Source: Corythucha ciliata
Taxonomy: Eukaryota; Arthropoda; Insecta; Hemiptera; Tingidae
DNA length: 64,000 nucleotides
Direction: 5' to 3'
Assembly (NCBI GenBank): GCA_038030265.1
Contig: CM075939.1
Location: 32,593,253-32,657,252 of the forward strand
The translations under genes and the position numbers were made by a program. Positions within the stretch are counted from its first letter, which is position 1; each line of letters opens with the position of its first letter. Under the pieces are notes generated by a model. The model saw only the letters and a program-made list of their open reading frames with translations, ran no database searches and had not been told where the DNA came from. Positions 1 to 11,493 of this stretch are shown here, one piece after another.

Positions 1-469
1 CCCCAACGATTAAGACGAAAATTGGCATTAGAATGAGCCTCCGTTTTTCCTGGGCTGTTTTTTCTTTAAGGTATGAAACCCCTTGAACCTGGCTATGCTC
101 GATGCAGCGAAAGTCGTAAGCATGATTGTGAAGCACCGTATATACATTTTCGGCGTAACGGTTAACGTTGACTATATACATAATCGACAAAGTTATAATA
201 AGAGTGTAATGTAGTGAGGCAGTAAATGCTTTTAGGTTGTTTCTAAGTCGGTAAGTAGTGAACATTAGCAAAGGCGTGACGATAATACAAATAAGAGTGA
301 AAACTAGTATGTGAACAATAGTAAGACGCCGCCGGGATTTTCGCAGATCCACATTGCTTAGGCTTAAATTTAAAAGATAGCCAAAATCCCTCAAGATTTC
401 CTGTTCGACGCCTTCGTCCTTTTCAAGAAAATAACTTTTGAAAGAACGACCTTCCACTAATTTACCCAT
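1..469 (-). CDS. Insect-type seven-TM chemoreceptor, N-terminal exon, partial
   Basis: An open frame on the minus strand starts at an ATG (469-467) and runs 156 codons to the window edge without a stop, so the gene continues beyond base 1. The protein begins MGKLVEGRSFKSYF, has a charged stretch with KSRRR near residue 48, then hydrophobic segments at about residues 53-72 (HILVFTLICIIVTPLLMF) and 88-104 (LHYTLIITLSIMYIVNV), a polar loop with RYAENVYTVL and KEKTAQEKRR, and a third hydrophobic start (LILMPIFVLIVG) at the edge. Topology and spacing fit the N-terminal half of an insect odorant receptor (7tm_6) or gustatory receptor (7tm_7), which act as ligand-gated cation channels in sensory neuron membranes. 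Family assignment is inference from topology; no diagnostic C-terminal motif is in view. It is the only likely single-copy host gene here. Confidence 0.5.
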   Translation of the reverse strand, partial: MGKLVEGRSFKSYFLEKDEGVEQEILRDFGYLLNLSLSNVDLRKSRRRLTIVHILVFTLICIIVTPLLMFTTYRLRNNLKAFTASLHYTLIITLSIMYIVNVNRYAENVYTVLHNHAYDFRCIEHSQVQGVSYLKEKTAQEKRRLILMPIFVLIVG

Positions 470-897
470 TTTTCAACTAATTCTATTCCCCAATGTTCCA
501 TAAATATACCTTCCTCTATTTTTCATTCTTGTTGTTAGTAGCAGTCTGAATAAAATAGTGTATTTGCTAAAGAGTTGAATAAATCATGAATCCAGCTTTT
601 TCCTATAATTAAGTATTTAGTCGATTTTTCTGAGACACGTCCTTATTATACCAACAGCTCAGGAGCCCACTGTATGCAAAATTCACCTCTTCATAATACG
701 TATCGCCTGTATTTAAGACGCTTCCCCCGTTACAGTATAGACTCCGGTTATAAGGGTGTACTGTTGAATTAATAAAATAATTCGTAAAAATGAAAAATGT
801 CTTGTCTGATAACCCGTTTTATTTGAATGGTTTATCGTTACAGGAGAAGCAAAATATCGTAAGCGCCAATTAGAGTTTTTGAATTTTCAGACTCTGT
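470..897. other. No gene seen; upstream of chemoreceptor
   Basis: AT-rich sequence between the start of the minus-strand chemoreceptor frame and the first MITE. It would contain the receptor 5' UTR and promoter if the exon at 1-469 is the first one, but I see no convincing promoter motif. Confidence 0.4.
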
Positions 898-1032
898 GGC
901 CCGTATTCATCGCTACTTATGTTAAAGTTCTCCCATGTAAAAATCAAGTCAGTTGTCGTTGGAAAAAAAATCATCTCTTTAGACGTCCATTCAGGGAAAT
1001 TTAAGTTTGAGAAATGTCTATGAATACGGGCC
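898..1032. repeat. MITE with perfect 13-bp inverted ends
   Basis: The segment begins GGCCCGTATTCAT and ends ATGAATACGGGCC, a perfect 13-bp inverted repeat 135 bp apart. No coding capacity. Similar GGGCC(G/T)TATTC ends recur at 21862-21988, 38551-38689 and 40377, with different interiors. Confidence 0.6.
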
Positions 1033-1249
1033 TATGACACATAATAGTAGATGCAGTCAAAAAATGATTCCTAGGGGGGCAAAACTCGGTCCACCTCTGA
1101 AACTTGGCTCAAAAATCCCTCATTATACTAGAATGCGAGATCCGATGAGTCCCGAGTTGTGGGAAGGGGGCAGAGACCATGATTGGGGAGTGGAGGAAAG
1201 TTTGTAAAATTCCTTAAATTTGAGTTTTTAGAATTGTCTTGAATTTAAG

Positions 1250-1705
1250 GTGATTCCCGACGTATTTGTTAACGCTGCGCCGAATGAGGCTACTGCCAGG
1301 TCGCTAGCACCAATATTGTCCAAGTTATGATGCAATTTGTACTAAAAAACACAGGTTTTTCAGGTAAAATCGCGACAATTTTTAATTTGAAGAAACTTGC
1401 CGGTTTGGTCAGCGTTCATAGAATTCCTAATTTAGTTTTCAATGCTGAATAGAATGAGACTAAAGCCAAGCCACTAGGTTTGATAATTTTCGAGTTTTGG
1501 CCAAATTAGTATAAATCAAGGTTTTTTTATTGTCATTTTCAAACTATCCAAGTGGTACTCCCAGAATTAGATCAGTGTGTGAATCTCTTAGCACTTATGC
1601 ATTTTTTAGTGTTGAATCTAATGGAACCTGAGTCACGTCGCCAGCACAAATAGTTCCTGACTTATGGCCAATTTTGTATGAAAAGACAAGGGTTTTGATC
1701 CTGAA
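1250..1705. repeat. Three diverged tandem units of about 175 bp
   Basis: Three segments (about 1255-1370, 1425-1530 and 1605-1705) share the same succession of words: a ...GAATGAGRCTA/CTGAGTC-type stretch, GCCA(A/G)GTCGCTAGCAC or similar, then TTATGGCCAATTTTGTAT-like and an A-rich GG(T)TTTT tail. Identity between units is low, so this is an old tandem array. No coding capacity. Confidence 0.4.
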
Positions 1706-2460
1706 ATCACAAGTTTTGTCTTCTGGCACTTGGAAAGCGTAGAAATTCTGGGATTGGGTCAACGAAACTCGGACTGGACTCGTATAAAAGTGGGGATTAT
1801 CAATAAAATGCCCGCTACCTGTTCTTGCTTGGTGGTGCGGCTACCTGGTTAGATTGATACAATTAAATTGGTACAAAAAGCAAATTTGATGTTAGAAAGT
1901 TTTTTACAGATGCTTCTTTGGAACAATTAACAAATTGGGGAAAGGTTGTTATTTTCATCGATCCTCGACCGAGGCTTCCCCCTCGGAGTCAGAACAGGAA
2001 TATACCAGTGCCGTTTCTTGCTCTGGGCGAGTTGTGTTGTCGCAAGTGGCCCCCTCACAGAAAAAACAAGCCCGAGTTCCGAACTAACTAAAGTCATGGT
2101 GCTTTGAAGACAAGGAGCCAACTTCACGCACGCACGTGAGGATTAATAATATAATGTCCTTGCACTTGATAATCAATTTCCAGAGATAACAAATCGGCAC
2201 GGCAACCCGACGAAACTGAAGCGCCACCAGCCACGAGGGCTGTCTGTAGACGCTAGTGGGAACTTCCCCCCAAATGATTCTTCCCTTCCAGCCTAGAGTG
2301 TCACCCCCCCTGGTTCGAATGTTGGAGCAAAACCGTGTGGACAGGGCGAGGAGGGGGATTCCATCATTACCATTTCTCGTCCACTGCGCGTCTTTAAGGA
2401 TACGTCTTGAACTATTTAGTAAAAAATTCCCTAAATAAATTAATTAATCGGGCACCCGTT
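1706..2460. other. No gene; contains a 38-bp segment shared with 14525-14567
   Basis: No convincing ORF. At 2220-2257 the words GCGCCACCAGCC and CACGAGGGCTGTCTGTAGAC (followed by GCTAGTG) occur; the same words in the same order lie at 14525-14567 with a 5-bp difference in the middle. This points to a dispersed repeat whose ends I cannot define. Confidence 0.35.
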
Positions 2461-2690
2461 TTTCTCAGTCATTTTTCAACTTTTTTCACTTTTCTTTCTT
2501 TGTAAATTCATTAAAAAACATGGACTACACATATATGCATGCGTAAGCAATTTAGGAAAAAGTGAAAATTACAAAAAATAGAAACATAACTTTGTCAATA
2601 ATTAACATAATTAAAATTGGTTACGCATGCATATAGTCCTTAATTTTTAATGAATTTGCAAAAAAAGAAAAGTGAAAAAAGACTGAGAAA
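2461..2690. repeat. Palindromic MITE
   Basis: Imperfect inverted arms: the left arm starts TTTCTCAGTCATTTTTCAAC and passes through TTTACAAAGAAAG-type and TATGCATGCGTAA sequence; the right arm is its reverse complement and ends AAAAAAGACTGAGAAA. Arms are about 75-85 bp around an AT-rich centre. Ends abut an A-run and the next repeat. Confidence 0.6.
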
Positions 2691-2703
2691 AAAAAAAAAA
2701 AAA

Positions 2704-3545
2704 TCGCTCCGGCAGCTGGCGGTCGGAAAGAGTGCATTTCATTTTGTATACGGATACCCTAAGCCGTCCCAGAAGTAGTAATGTTGAGACCATGATTTGT
2801 TTCGTTTATGTTTGACCCTCCCTCGTACTGTTTGCTGCCGGGTTTGTTTAAGCTGAACTTAATGGGAATCAAAGGCTATTTCAAAATGGAATCATCATAC
2901 CGAATATAATGCTTCTGGAATCAACTGGTGATTTGTAGTGATTTTTTTACCATTTTAATCCCTATTTTCCCCCCTCCACCTTGACCGATTTGGCCCAAAT
3001 GCAATACCGACCGGGACCTTATGACTACTGATTTTTGTGCCAAAGCGCGTTCCGCTAAATTAATTTCTACGAGACTTATCGTGCTAACAAGGCCTCACAC
3101 TTACTTCCACCCCGGGGGCACCACCCCCTCCCCCTTGACTTTTTCAAAAAATTAAAATGGGAATCAAAGGCTAGTCTAACATGGAGTATACGTACCGAAT
3201 ATGATGCTTCTAGAATCAACTGGTGATTTTTAGACGATTTCAAGCCCGATTTTCCCCCCCTCCACCTTGACCGATTTGGCCCAAATGCAATACCGACCGG
3301 TATCTTATGACTACTGATTTTTGTGCCAAAGCGCGTTCCGCTAAATTAACTTCTACGAGAGTTATCGTGCTAACAAGGAAACGGCCATAATATTATATAT
3401 ATATATAGAAATAATATATATATGAATTCTGGAGACCACTGAATTCGTGTTCTAGAGGTTCTGAAACATGAAAAAAACATGACAGGACCCATGTTTGCCA
3501 CCATCACGACGAGACCAATAGTGCATTTTCAGAATGAAATGCACT
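2704..3545. repeat. Dispersed repeat, copy 1 (related copy at 44057-46057)
   Basis: Begins TCGCTCCGGCAGCTGGCGG and ends AATGAAATGCACT. Two internal sub-units of about 290-350 bp repeat each other (GGGAATCAAAGGCTA at about 2868 and 3158; ACCGATTTGGCCCAAATGC twice). The second copy in the window has the same order of segments at high identity but carries more insertions. The words GAGTGCATTTCATT near the left end and AATGAAATGCACT at the right end form a short inverted pair. No coding capacity, so a non-autonomous element. Confidence 0.6.
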
Positions 3546-4819
3546 AAAAACAGGTGCCCGTTTTAGAGGCCCGTGCAGCACCCCCTTTAATTCGTAGCAG
3601 AGCTCACTGACGGAAACGGTTGACGACACGAGTACACCCAGCGGGCGGAAATGTAGGGGGGTGGTACCACCACGCTATGTGTGACTACACCGAACCAGCA
3701 CTATGACGCGAGTACACCCGAACAAACTTGATCGCAACTAAAAGAAAAATTAAAGGAAAGAAGAGTGTGACGGGTGCAAACGAGGGTGGCTCGTTAGGCC
3801 CGCACAGGAAAGGAAATCGGGGAAAAGGATCACTGGGAAGGGGCACGATTTGAATGACGGACGCGAAGACTTAACTAGGTTTATTTTACGACACGACTAT
3901 ACTTAATATCTGTCCATTTGTTCACAATTCCTGGACCGCGGGAGACTAGGCACGGGATGGGGTGACTTGGATGATGACTGGAGGGGGGGGGGCAGCAGCG
4001 TGGGAGACTTGGACCGAGCGACGAGCGTGTGGTGACAAGTTGACGAGCCTGACCGAAGCGAGCGAGAGTCCAGAGCTGCACCCGTTTATATATTTTTGGG
4101 TCTGCTGACCGCTGCAGGTTCTCACGCCGCCGAATTTCCTTTGCCCTCAATTCGCACAGTTGGAGATGGCGGGGTTTTGGGGGGTTTCTTTGTATTGGGA
4201 ATTTAGGATGGGACGAAGGGGAGGTTTACTAATTTATTAATTTTGAAATAAGTACATAAGATAAACCGCCGAAAATAGGGAAAAACTCCAAAACAGCCGT
4301 TAGCCGTCCCCTCAAGGGGAACTCACGCTTTAGTAAGTATGTAAGATATTTTGGGCGAATTGAGGGTTTAGGATAAGCTGGACCGTTGCAAGAGAAAAGG
4401 ACAACATAGTCCTGCAGCTTCTGTATTGTAGACAGACGTGAAATTGGCCATTTCACGTTTATCGTTTAGCCCTTATTTCCACACATAGCCTTGCCATTTT
4501 GCGCTTTTTTTGCTTTTGCTTTATATTCTCGATTGTTTTATATAAGGTTGAAAATGGCTGGCATCAGCTGAAACCGATCCCTCAACAAATTGTTTTTTTT
4601 TACGTGACGTGAACGTCTCTACTTTTCCTGTGGGGGATCCTAAGTTGCAGTTTTACCTACATATTGTGTGACAAGGATATTCTTCATTTTTCCTGACTGT
4701 TCTTCGGGTGTCCTCGCGCGAAGTGGGTGTACTGCCGTACTGTGGGTGTATTCGCGTCATACCAGCTCGGGTGTACTCAGGTAGTTACTTTCACCACTTG
4801 GGTGTACTCAGGTGAGTAC
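3546..4819. other. No gene; scattered GTACACCC words in both orientations
   Basis: No supportable ORF. CGAGTACACCC occurs near 3631 and 3705, and its reverse complement GGGTGTACT or GGGTGTATTCGCGTC near 4726, 4744, 4768 and 4800. This could be the remains of a terminal inverted repeat of the neighbouring MULE, but the arms do not align over any length. Confidence 0.3.
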
Positions 4820-6919
4820 TCAGCTACGTGAGTACTCGCTCAAAAAACACCGACAGATCAAGTGAATGGGTTTGCACATGTTCCATCTGGTGCTGGAGTC
4901 AACGCACGTGCAATTGTATTCATGGATGCAAGCCTTGCATTCTTCACAACGAAGTTTACACAGGCAGGTCTCGTCCGACTTGGTAACATTGTAAATTTCA
5001 TTTGACGAAGAAAATACTTGCCACTGATTGTGAGTCAAAGCGACCACCGATTCAGCCGAAAGGTTAAAGAATTCGAGTGTCGGTAACTTTTTAGTTAATT
5101 TGCCTCTAAGGCAATTGCAATAAGGCGGTCGAACGATCTGTTTTTTAAGGAAGCGCATGATGCCGTTGATGCCTTTGTCCAGCCTTTTGACTTTTCTTCC
5201 TTTGAGGAAAATGTACTTCAAATTGCGGTGCAAATTTTCAAGCGATATGTTGGTGTTGATTCCGGCGTTTAACCGGTAGCAAAAGGCCCACTTTTCTGGT
5301 TCGTTGAAGAATTTTCCGATGTACGAAGCAAATGTCTTGGTTGTTTCGTCACTGTAAAATTGCGTCCGGAGATGGTCCACCATAGCAAGAAATGTCGTCT
5401 AATCTGTTTCCTGCATCAAGACTTTCAACTTTTTGTATGCATTAATTTGAGCGTCTTTAGCTTTGATCTTCCACAGGTTCTTTCGCCACGCTTGGTCGAC
5501 GTGCCAGTTGCAGAATAAATGCTTAGTTGAGGACTTTGGAAAGGCTGCCTTCCACCCGTTGTAAAAAGATTCAGCCATGTCTGACATTAGCCACTTCGGG
5601 TGAAATGAATCAACGTCGTCCACGGCTTTTTGTACGATGCGGAAGAAGTTTTCCATAACTGCACTATCCCCTCTGCTCGAAATCATGAAGGCGCACGGAA
5701 AGCCTTCTCTTAACTCGTCCATCACGAGAAGTGTGTAGAGTTCGAAATCATAACCTTGGAATTAAGTACGACAGTAAAATACAAGTCAACAATAATACTA
5801 ATAAATTGTTGTTTACAGTTTGTTCCGCGATTCCCATCGATACAAATGACGTCATTCCCGTACTTTTTCAAGAGTTCGACTTGCGCGTTCGTCATGAATA
5901 TCAAGCAGAAGTCGTCTTTTTTCAGCCAAGGATTTTGACTGTCCAAGATTCCCTGGGTCTTATACAACCTTCAACAGGTAAACGATTCACGTAAAATTTA
6001 GTTAACTTCGAAGCTGATTCGTACCAACCTTACAATCTCGTATTCCTTGTTCGTCTTCAGAACCCAAGCGTCCACGCTGATTTTGTCGTCTTGGTGAAGA
6101 ACGGGGCATCACCGAGATTGAAGCTTTGGATGATGTTTAAGAGATCTTTTCGTGTCGTGAGATCTATTCTCTTGAAGCCGTCACCTTGAACGTTGCTTCG
6201 GATGTCGTCGAGTATATCGTCTACTGGAATTTTCATTGCGAGTTTGGTGGCGATTTGAGCCTTTTCTGTTTTGGAAAGCAACAGCCGTCTGGGCTCGTTG
6301 AGGTGTCCGACATGTGTTTTTAATAACACGTTTTCTCGCCTTATTTCTGCACAATTCTCGATTTTAAGGTCTCGTTTCAATCACCAGGAAGTTCCGCATG
6401 TGCAAACGTATTCCTTTTTTCGAATCAGTCGGAGGAAGTTTTTCATGGACGAAATTTGAAAAAATTATACGTCTGCGTACGCGGAACTTCCTGGAGATTG
6501 AAACGGGACCTTAAAATACAGTGTTGGTGCAGGAATAGGGCATGAAAACGTGTGCCGAGCAATAGATGAGGAGGGGGGTCGAGGAATCATCTGTGAAACT
6601 CTCCGTTAAGTTTATTAGTGCATGACTAAACGTGTGCAGTCACCTGACCACGATCCTTTACCTTAATAGATGTTTCTGCTGAACTTAAAACATCCAATGT
6701 TATTGATGGGCAGCATTTATTAATTTTGTTTGAGCCCATTATTTTAATTGTCCGTTCACCCCACCCTTTAGACTTGTAAAACCCGTCTCGGTGGCAATGA
6801 AATGTCTGTTTGTATCCATCGACCCATGTTTTCTTGCCGCGATGCGCCACGTACCGCAAGCAAGTTTTTTTTCTCGAAGTCCTCTTTCCACGCAATAAAC
6901 GATGTGCCGTCATGCGCAT
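4820..6919 (-). pseudogene. MULE-type transposase, degraded
   Basis: Pieces of one minus-strand gene read in order from 6919 to 4820. The first part (6919-6626) has a basic zinc-binding-like region (KQTFHCHRDGFYKSKGWGER) typical of the N-terminus of arthropod MULE transposases. The middle (6380-6057) has GHLNEPRRLLLSK and KIPVDDILDDIR. The DDE core follows: VICIDGNRGTN (first Asp), WLMSDMAESFYNGW (second Asp) with FCNWHVDQAWR, and SLENLHRNLKYIF carrying the Glu. The C-terminus has a SWIM-like Cys/His finger (CLCKLRCEECKACIHEYNC). It is broken by an in-frame TAG near 5400, a frameshift near 5725-5790, and the MITE at 6361-6517. MULE transposases cut and paste DNA in the nucleus; this copy cannot make a full enzyme. 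Family is clear, exon limits are not. Confidence 0.8.
6361..6517. repeat. Palindromic MITE inside the MULE gene
   Basis: Arms TTTTAAGGTCTCGTTTCAAT...CAGGAAGTTCCGC (6362-6397) and GCGGAACTTCCTGGAGATTG...CCTTAAAA (6481-6516) are inverted copies. It lies between the N-terminal zinc region and the rest of the MULE gene. A related, more diverged palindrome is at 24367-24594 (shares GGAATTTCCTGGAGATT and CCAGGACTGGTGCAG-type words). Confidence 0.65.
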
Positions 6920-7240
6920 TCAGGGTTTTAATGACGGTTACCTATGAGGAAGTTTAAGTAAGTCGTTTCCCTTATTTTATTGCTTATTATTATCCCTCGC
7001 CAATAATAATTAGTATTTTAAAGTAAGTAAGCTCATTACGGGTCACTATTTATCAAAAACTGATTGTTTATTTATTGCTGCTGGGGTGTAGCTCTCTAGA
7101 AAGGTCAAGTTGACACGAAAACTCTATGCGAAAACTCTAGTAAATGCTTCACCGGGCTACAGAGCTATGAACCCACAGCTTCACAAGTAGTGATTTTATT
7201 AACACAAATTCGTGCACGGCACTAATTACCTATTTTTATC

Positions 7241-8300
7241 TTGCAGCTTATGAGTGCGACGCGTCCGTTTAAGAAAGTTAAATTGAACCCGGAAGATGTA
7301 CTGGGTGCAGTCTTGTCAGGGAGTCCTGATGCCGCTACGGTGGAGGATCTCGTCAGGTTTTTGAAGTGCAGAGGGGTGAAATTACAGTCTAAATCGAAGG
7401 AGTACTTGGTTAGCACGGCGAAAAATGTTCTCGAGTCTAATTTACCGGTGGATATGATGGTCGACGGTGGCCCGAAGAAAAGGTATCGCGCTTGAGAAAG
7501 GGGGATCTCAACGCAGCTGCTTCGTCCTCCACTGATTTCGATGTTTTCCCTATTACGGGTTGGGGAAAATTTCCCTCCATCCCGATTCCGGCTAAATTTT
7601 CGGACGGCATTGTGGCTGACCACATGAAATGCGAGGTTCTCATCGAAAAATCAGGGGATGATACGAGTTCGGGTAAGTGAACAAATTTTCAATTCTCAAG
7701 TACTACCAATCTAAACTTGACCATTCGTAGGCCCTGTCCGCAAGCTCTTTGCTATTAATACTGTAGAGTGTATGCAACCAAACTATTCCTCAGAAACTTG
7801 AAGCATTTTGATAGGTTGCATAGACTCAACAGCCGCATAACAAATGGTTTCTGAACGGGGCAACTCGGTATTTTTACCAGTGGCCAGTGAGATCGAGTGA
7901 TACCAATCCATGACCAGTGACAGACTTCAATTTAATTTTAAGGCTCCTTTAAGTGCCTAGAATCAAATTAATCTTTTTAAATGACCCAATGATTCTTATG
8001 TTTTGATCAAATGAAATTATTCTTGGATTAATCTATTTTTCAGGAGAGGAGGATGTTCAGCCGTATTCGACAATTAAGTCCATGGCAAGAGGGTTGAAAT
8101 TCTTCGCATACGGACACGTGAATAACATTCAAGATGCTTTCTCTTCTAAAAAACACTACTGCCTCAAAGCAGAAGTGCAGGCCTCCATGAAAAACAACAA
8201 GTACAATGTCTCCGTCATGCTTGACACAGCGTCTTCTGTTGTTCTCGACGCAGACTGCCACTGCAAGGCTAGCGCGATGTCGCGGTGTTCTCATATTTTT
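7241..8300 (+). pseudogene. SWIM-finger gene of a two-gene DNA transposon, 5' half
   Basis: Exon 1 follows a 3' splice site (TTATCTTGCAG) and encodes MSATRPFKKVKLNPEDVLGA and a SAP-like stretch (VEDLVRFLKCRGVKLQSKSK). A frameshift near 7490 moves the frame to DFDVFPITGWGKFPSIP...KFSDGIVADHMKCEVLIEK. A GTAAGTGA donor at 7673 and a CTATTTTTCAG acceptor at 8042 define an intron. The next exon encodes MARGLKFFAYGHVNNIQ...HYCLKAEVQASMKNNKYNVS...DADCHCKASAMSRCSHI, a C-x-C-xn-C-x-H SWIM-type zinc finger, and breaks off just after CSHI at about 8290. In related arthropod genes this finger precedes a YqaJ-type nuclease; no nuclease follows here. It faces the THAP-DDE transposase gene, as in the ISL2EU group as I recall it. 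Its role in transposition is not established. Confidence 0.6.
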
Positions 8301-8624
8301 ACTTCATTTCATTACAATTATTCTTATTATTTTTTGTTGACGAATGAATGGTGAATGGTGGAAAAGAAAAAATTGATTGCCTTTTTTTGTCAGCGGCTAT
8401 TTATTTTTTGCCTCTTCTTGCATTATTGATATGATAAATAAAGTCTAATTCATATTATTTTTAAATACTAGTGAACTGTTGTTTAATTTTATTTCACTGC
8501 ACTTGAATTTAACTCCAATAAAATACCCAGCTTTTAGAAAACAAATACATAAACAAAATTGGTCAACAAAGAAAGAACATGAACAGGATCTTTTATAAGA
8601 TAAGATTGCAATTGGGTAGGTTGC

Positions 8625-9705
8625 TTATTGCTGAATCGGAGGAGGATGAAAATTTAGTAGACACGCACAAACGAATACTAATTGGGAGATAACATGTCTC
8701 ATTGTCAATGGAATGACACGATTTAACAACTGAAATTGTTTCAACTTGCCAACAACGTGCTCAACAAAAATTCGATTTGCTGCTATTTGCTTAGTATTGA
8801 TTTCTTCCTGCGGAGTTAGACAGTCTCGCCCCTTCAAAAAGGCAGGAATTTGTAAAACCGCCCCTTTTTTGTCAGTTAGATCCCTTATAGTGAACCCACG
8901 ATCAGCAAGAACGAGATCACCTTCTTCAAGAAGATCAACCAAACCGGACTTTTCAACAATTTCTCGGTCTGATATAGAACCTTCGAATAAATCACTTACG
9001 AACATAACAGCTCCAATAGGTGAGCATCCTAGGAGAACTTTAAAAGTCGAATGGGCCTTATAATTAGAGTATCTATTTCCTTGCTGCTCAAAATTACTTG
9101 GCTTTTGGCACAGAAATTCGGCACAAACGATTATAACCCTTATGTTTTTCAAGTTTTTGAATCTAGATGGCAAATGTTTTTTTATCTTATCTCGTGTTGC
9201 AAACATTTTAGATCTTACTAAACTAAACCTGTCAAACATATGCTGCACCCAAGTTGTAAATATTCTGCTCACGGAACTGTGATGTAGACCAAACCTGTAA
9301 GCAATATCCTGCAAAACAAGTCCTCTCCGAGCCCTCAGAAAGAATGTCATTAATTGTGCCACAGTTGATATATTCTTGAATTTTTTCGACTTGGATGCAG
9401 TGCCAAAGAAGTACCCCAATACGTCAAATCATCTGCTTTTGCAAAGCCTAGAAGAGCGAGATATTGTGCTTTGTCAAAGCCTGTGTAGAACCGACACATT
9501 TTTGGGTCGGACAACACTTTTTCCGAGAAATCATTGATGCTGTGATGCGCCTTTTTGAGGTTCACGATATCACGTTTCATTTCAGTAATCTTGGCTTCCA
9601 ATAGAGAAATTCGACTACGAAGCACTGAATTTTCCACGAAGTTATACGTAGTTTGCGTAGTCGAAGAAACAGATGTCGATAAGAAATCTACCTAAGTAGC
9701 CACGT
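8625..9705 (-). pseudogene. DDE exon of THAP-DDE (ISL2EU-like) transposase
   Basis: Minus-strand last exon of the transposase whose THAP part lies at 13484-13819. It opens after a TTTTTTAACAG acceptor with a TAG a few codons in, then a coiled coil (VLRSRISLLEAKITEMKRD), RFYTGFDKAQYLALLGF, a frameshift near 9410, a helix-turn-helix (LVLQDIAYRFGLHHSSVSRI) and the DDE_Tnp_4 core: NIRVIIVCAEFLCQKPSNF, YSNYKAHSTFKVLLG, GDLVLADRGF (second Asp) and RIFVEHVVGKLKQFQLL (Glu). In this family the first catalytic Asp sits in an IIDC motif; here it reads IIVC, so the residue is lost. The DDE part proper is one frame of 264 codons. Stop, frameshift and missing Asp make it inactive. Confidence 0.75.
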
Positions 9706-10247
9706 CTATCATCAATGCCTGTTAAAAAAAGGGGGGATTAGGAACACAGCAATAATGGAAATTCATAAGGTTCGTTCATTTGTCGTCCGGATACATTTCG
9801 AAGAATCCATACGGTGGGACGTAAATTAAACCCGAACAAACCTTGTAATTGTAACGTGCTAAAAGCACTAAAACCTCATCCAACGCTATCCGTTGAATGG
9901 ACCTTATTATTATGATTGTTAGGCCTACCAAAGTACTGAACTTCCCCCCCCCCCCTAATAAATGGTAATTTCTGACGAAAATTCACTTATATACAAGGTG
10001 TTTCAGGGGGAATGATCAGGACTTTAACCAGTCGTAGTACTAACGAGGTCGAACCAAAATCACCATATGAACATAGGGTCGCAAACGCTTCATTTCCGAG
10101 TTACAGGTATTTTTGTCATTTTTCGGCCAAACGCGTTCTTTTCGTCAATAATCATTTCTAGCGTCCTAGCCATTCGTAACAGAACAATACCGATTACATT
10201 TTTGAAAATAGCACAAATTTTGGGTTTTAAGAAACGCTGTTTTAACT

Positions 10248-11493
10248 CAAGGTAAATAGACTTACAGAGGTATGCTCGTAACTAAGGAAATTTTTGTCAA
10301 AATTGACGTCACGGGAGTAAAAAAAATAATGAGGTACCAAACTTCACATATGAAGCTTCCCCTCTCATGGTTAATTCCTTGGAATTTCTTTGTAGATCAA
10401 GCAAAAAATGAATGAAAAGCCAAAATAAGTGCCTGGAATTTTTTTTAAAGCGATATAATTTGGCCGACCAAATTCCTGTTGAGTTGTTCCTTAGACCTTA
10501 TGTACCGTTTTAAGGTCCAGTTAATTGACACGTACCACGTGAAGCCCCGTGTATTCAGTACAGACAGCACTCGGCGCAGTGACGGACGAGTTTATTATGT
10601 GAATCAGTGAGAAACGACTAGTAAGCTTTACGAGCGAGCAAGGAAGGGCTTCCCTGCTGCCCGCGACAATCACGCTCACGAGCATTTCTTAGATAGGTTG
10701 GACAATAAAGCTGAAGTTTAAAAGTGTTCCCTGTTGTGTATAAAAATAGAAGTAATTTAGTATTTTAGTAATAATGGTGTCCTTCAACCAGAATCCCGGC
10801 CTGGAACCTAGCCGTTTTCAATCACTGTCGATATCGAGGAATTCGTTTGCCTCATCTGGGGCCTTAGTACGAACTCGTGCAAAAATGCCGCTAGATGTGA
10901 TTGCTATGGCGGGATAATGTTATTTCTTGCTCGGCTTTTTCCCCGACCGTTCATACTATGGCCCCTGGCCACATACCCAACAGTAGGGCGATTTCACCAT
11001 ACGAGCGTATAGGTCGATGTGCGGTTTGTTGTTTAAACACCGCCGAGAACCCTTAATACGAAGCCAAGTGTTTCGGGGCGCTTATATTATTGTTCATTGG
11101 AACGGTGGCGAGGTCTTTATGTTGATGAGTGTCACGAAAACTCATTGCTTATCGAGAAAATTGCTCAACTTAGCTCTATCTTAAAAGAATTTCTAAAAGT
11201 TTCACAACTGCGATGATACCCTGCACTGCACCTGCAGCAGTTTTCTTTGCTCCAACCATTACATTTAGCGGCCCTGCTATCACTTCTTTCACAGGAACAT
11301 TGTCCTGCAGGCAATAATGCGTAGTTCACCCGATTTCAAAAGTGGCCCCAGAAATGTTGATAATTTTGTTTTATTGAAAAAAGTCCCACCTGTTAATTTT
11401 TTAAAAATTTGTCATCCCATGACGTCATGGCACAAACAATAATAATTGGTTGAAAATTAAGAGCATACCTCTTTAGTCCATTTACCTTGGTTC
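10248..11493. mobile_element. Nested element inside the left TIR
   Basis: The left arm of the host element is interrupted exactly where the right arm is continuous. The insertion starts CAAGGTAAATAGACTTACAG and ends CTTTAGTCCATTTACCTTGG(TTC), giving TIRs of about 28 bp (CAAGGTAAAT.GACT..AGAG, GTATGCTC) with a duplicated AACT or TAACT at 10243-10247 and 11494-11498. No ORF of note inside. Superfamily not recognised. A small GGGGCC-ended repeat (10858-10965) lies within it. Confidence 0.7.
10858..10965. repeat. Short MITE, GGGGCC...GGCCCC ends
   Basis: Ends GGGGCCTTAGTACGAAC and GTTCATACTATGGCCCC are imperfect inverted copies. The interior shares TTGCTATGGCGGGATAATGT and CCCGACCGTTCA with the MITE at 21862-21988. 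Confidence 0.55.
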
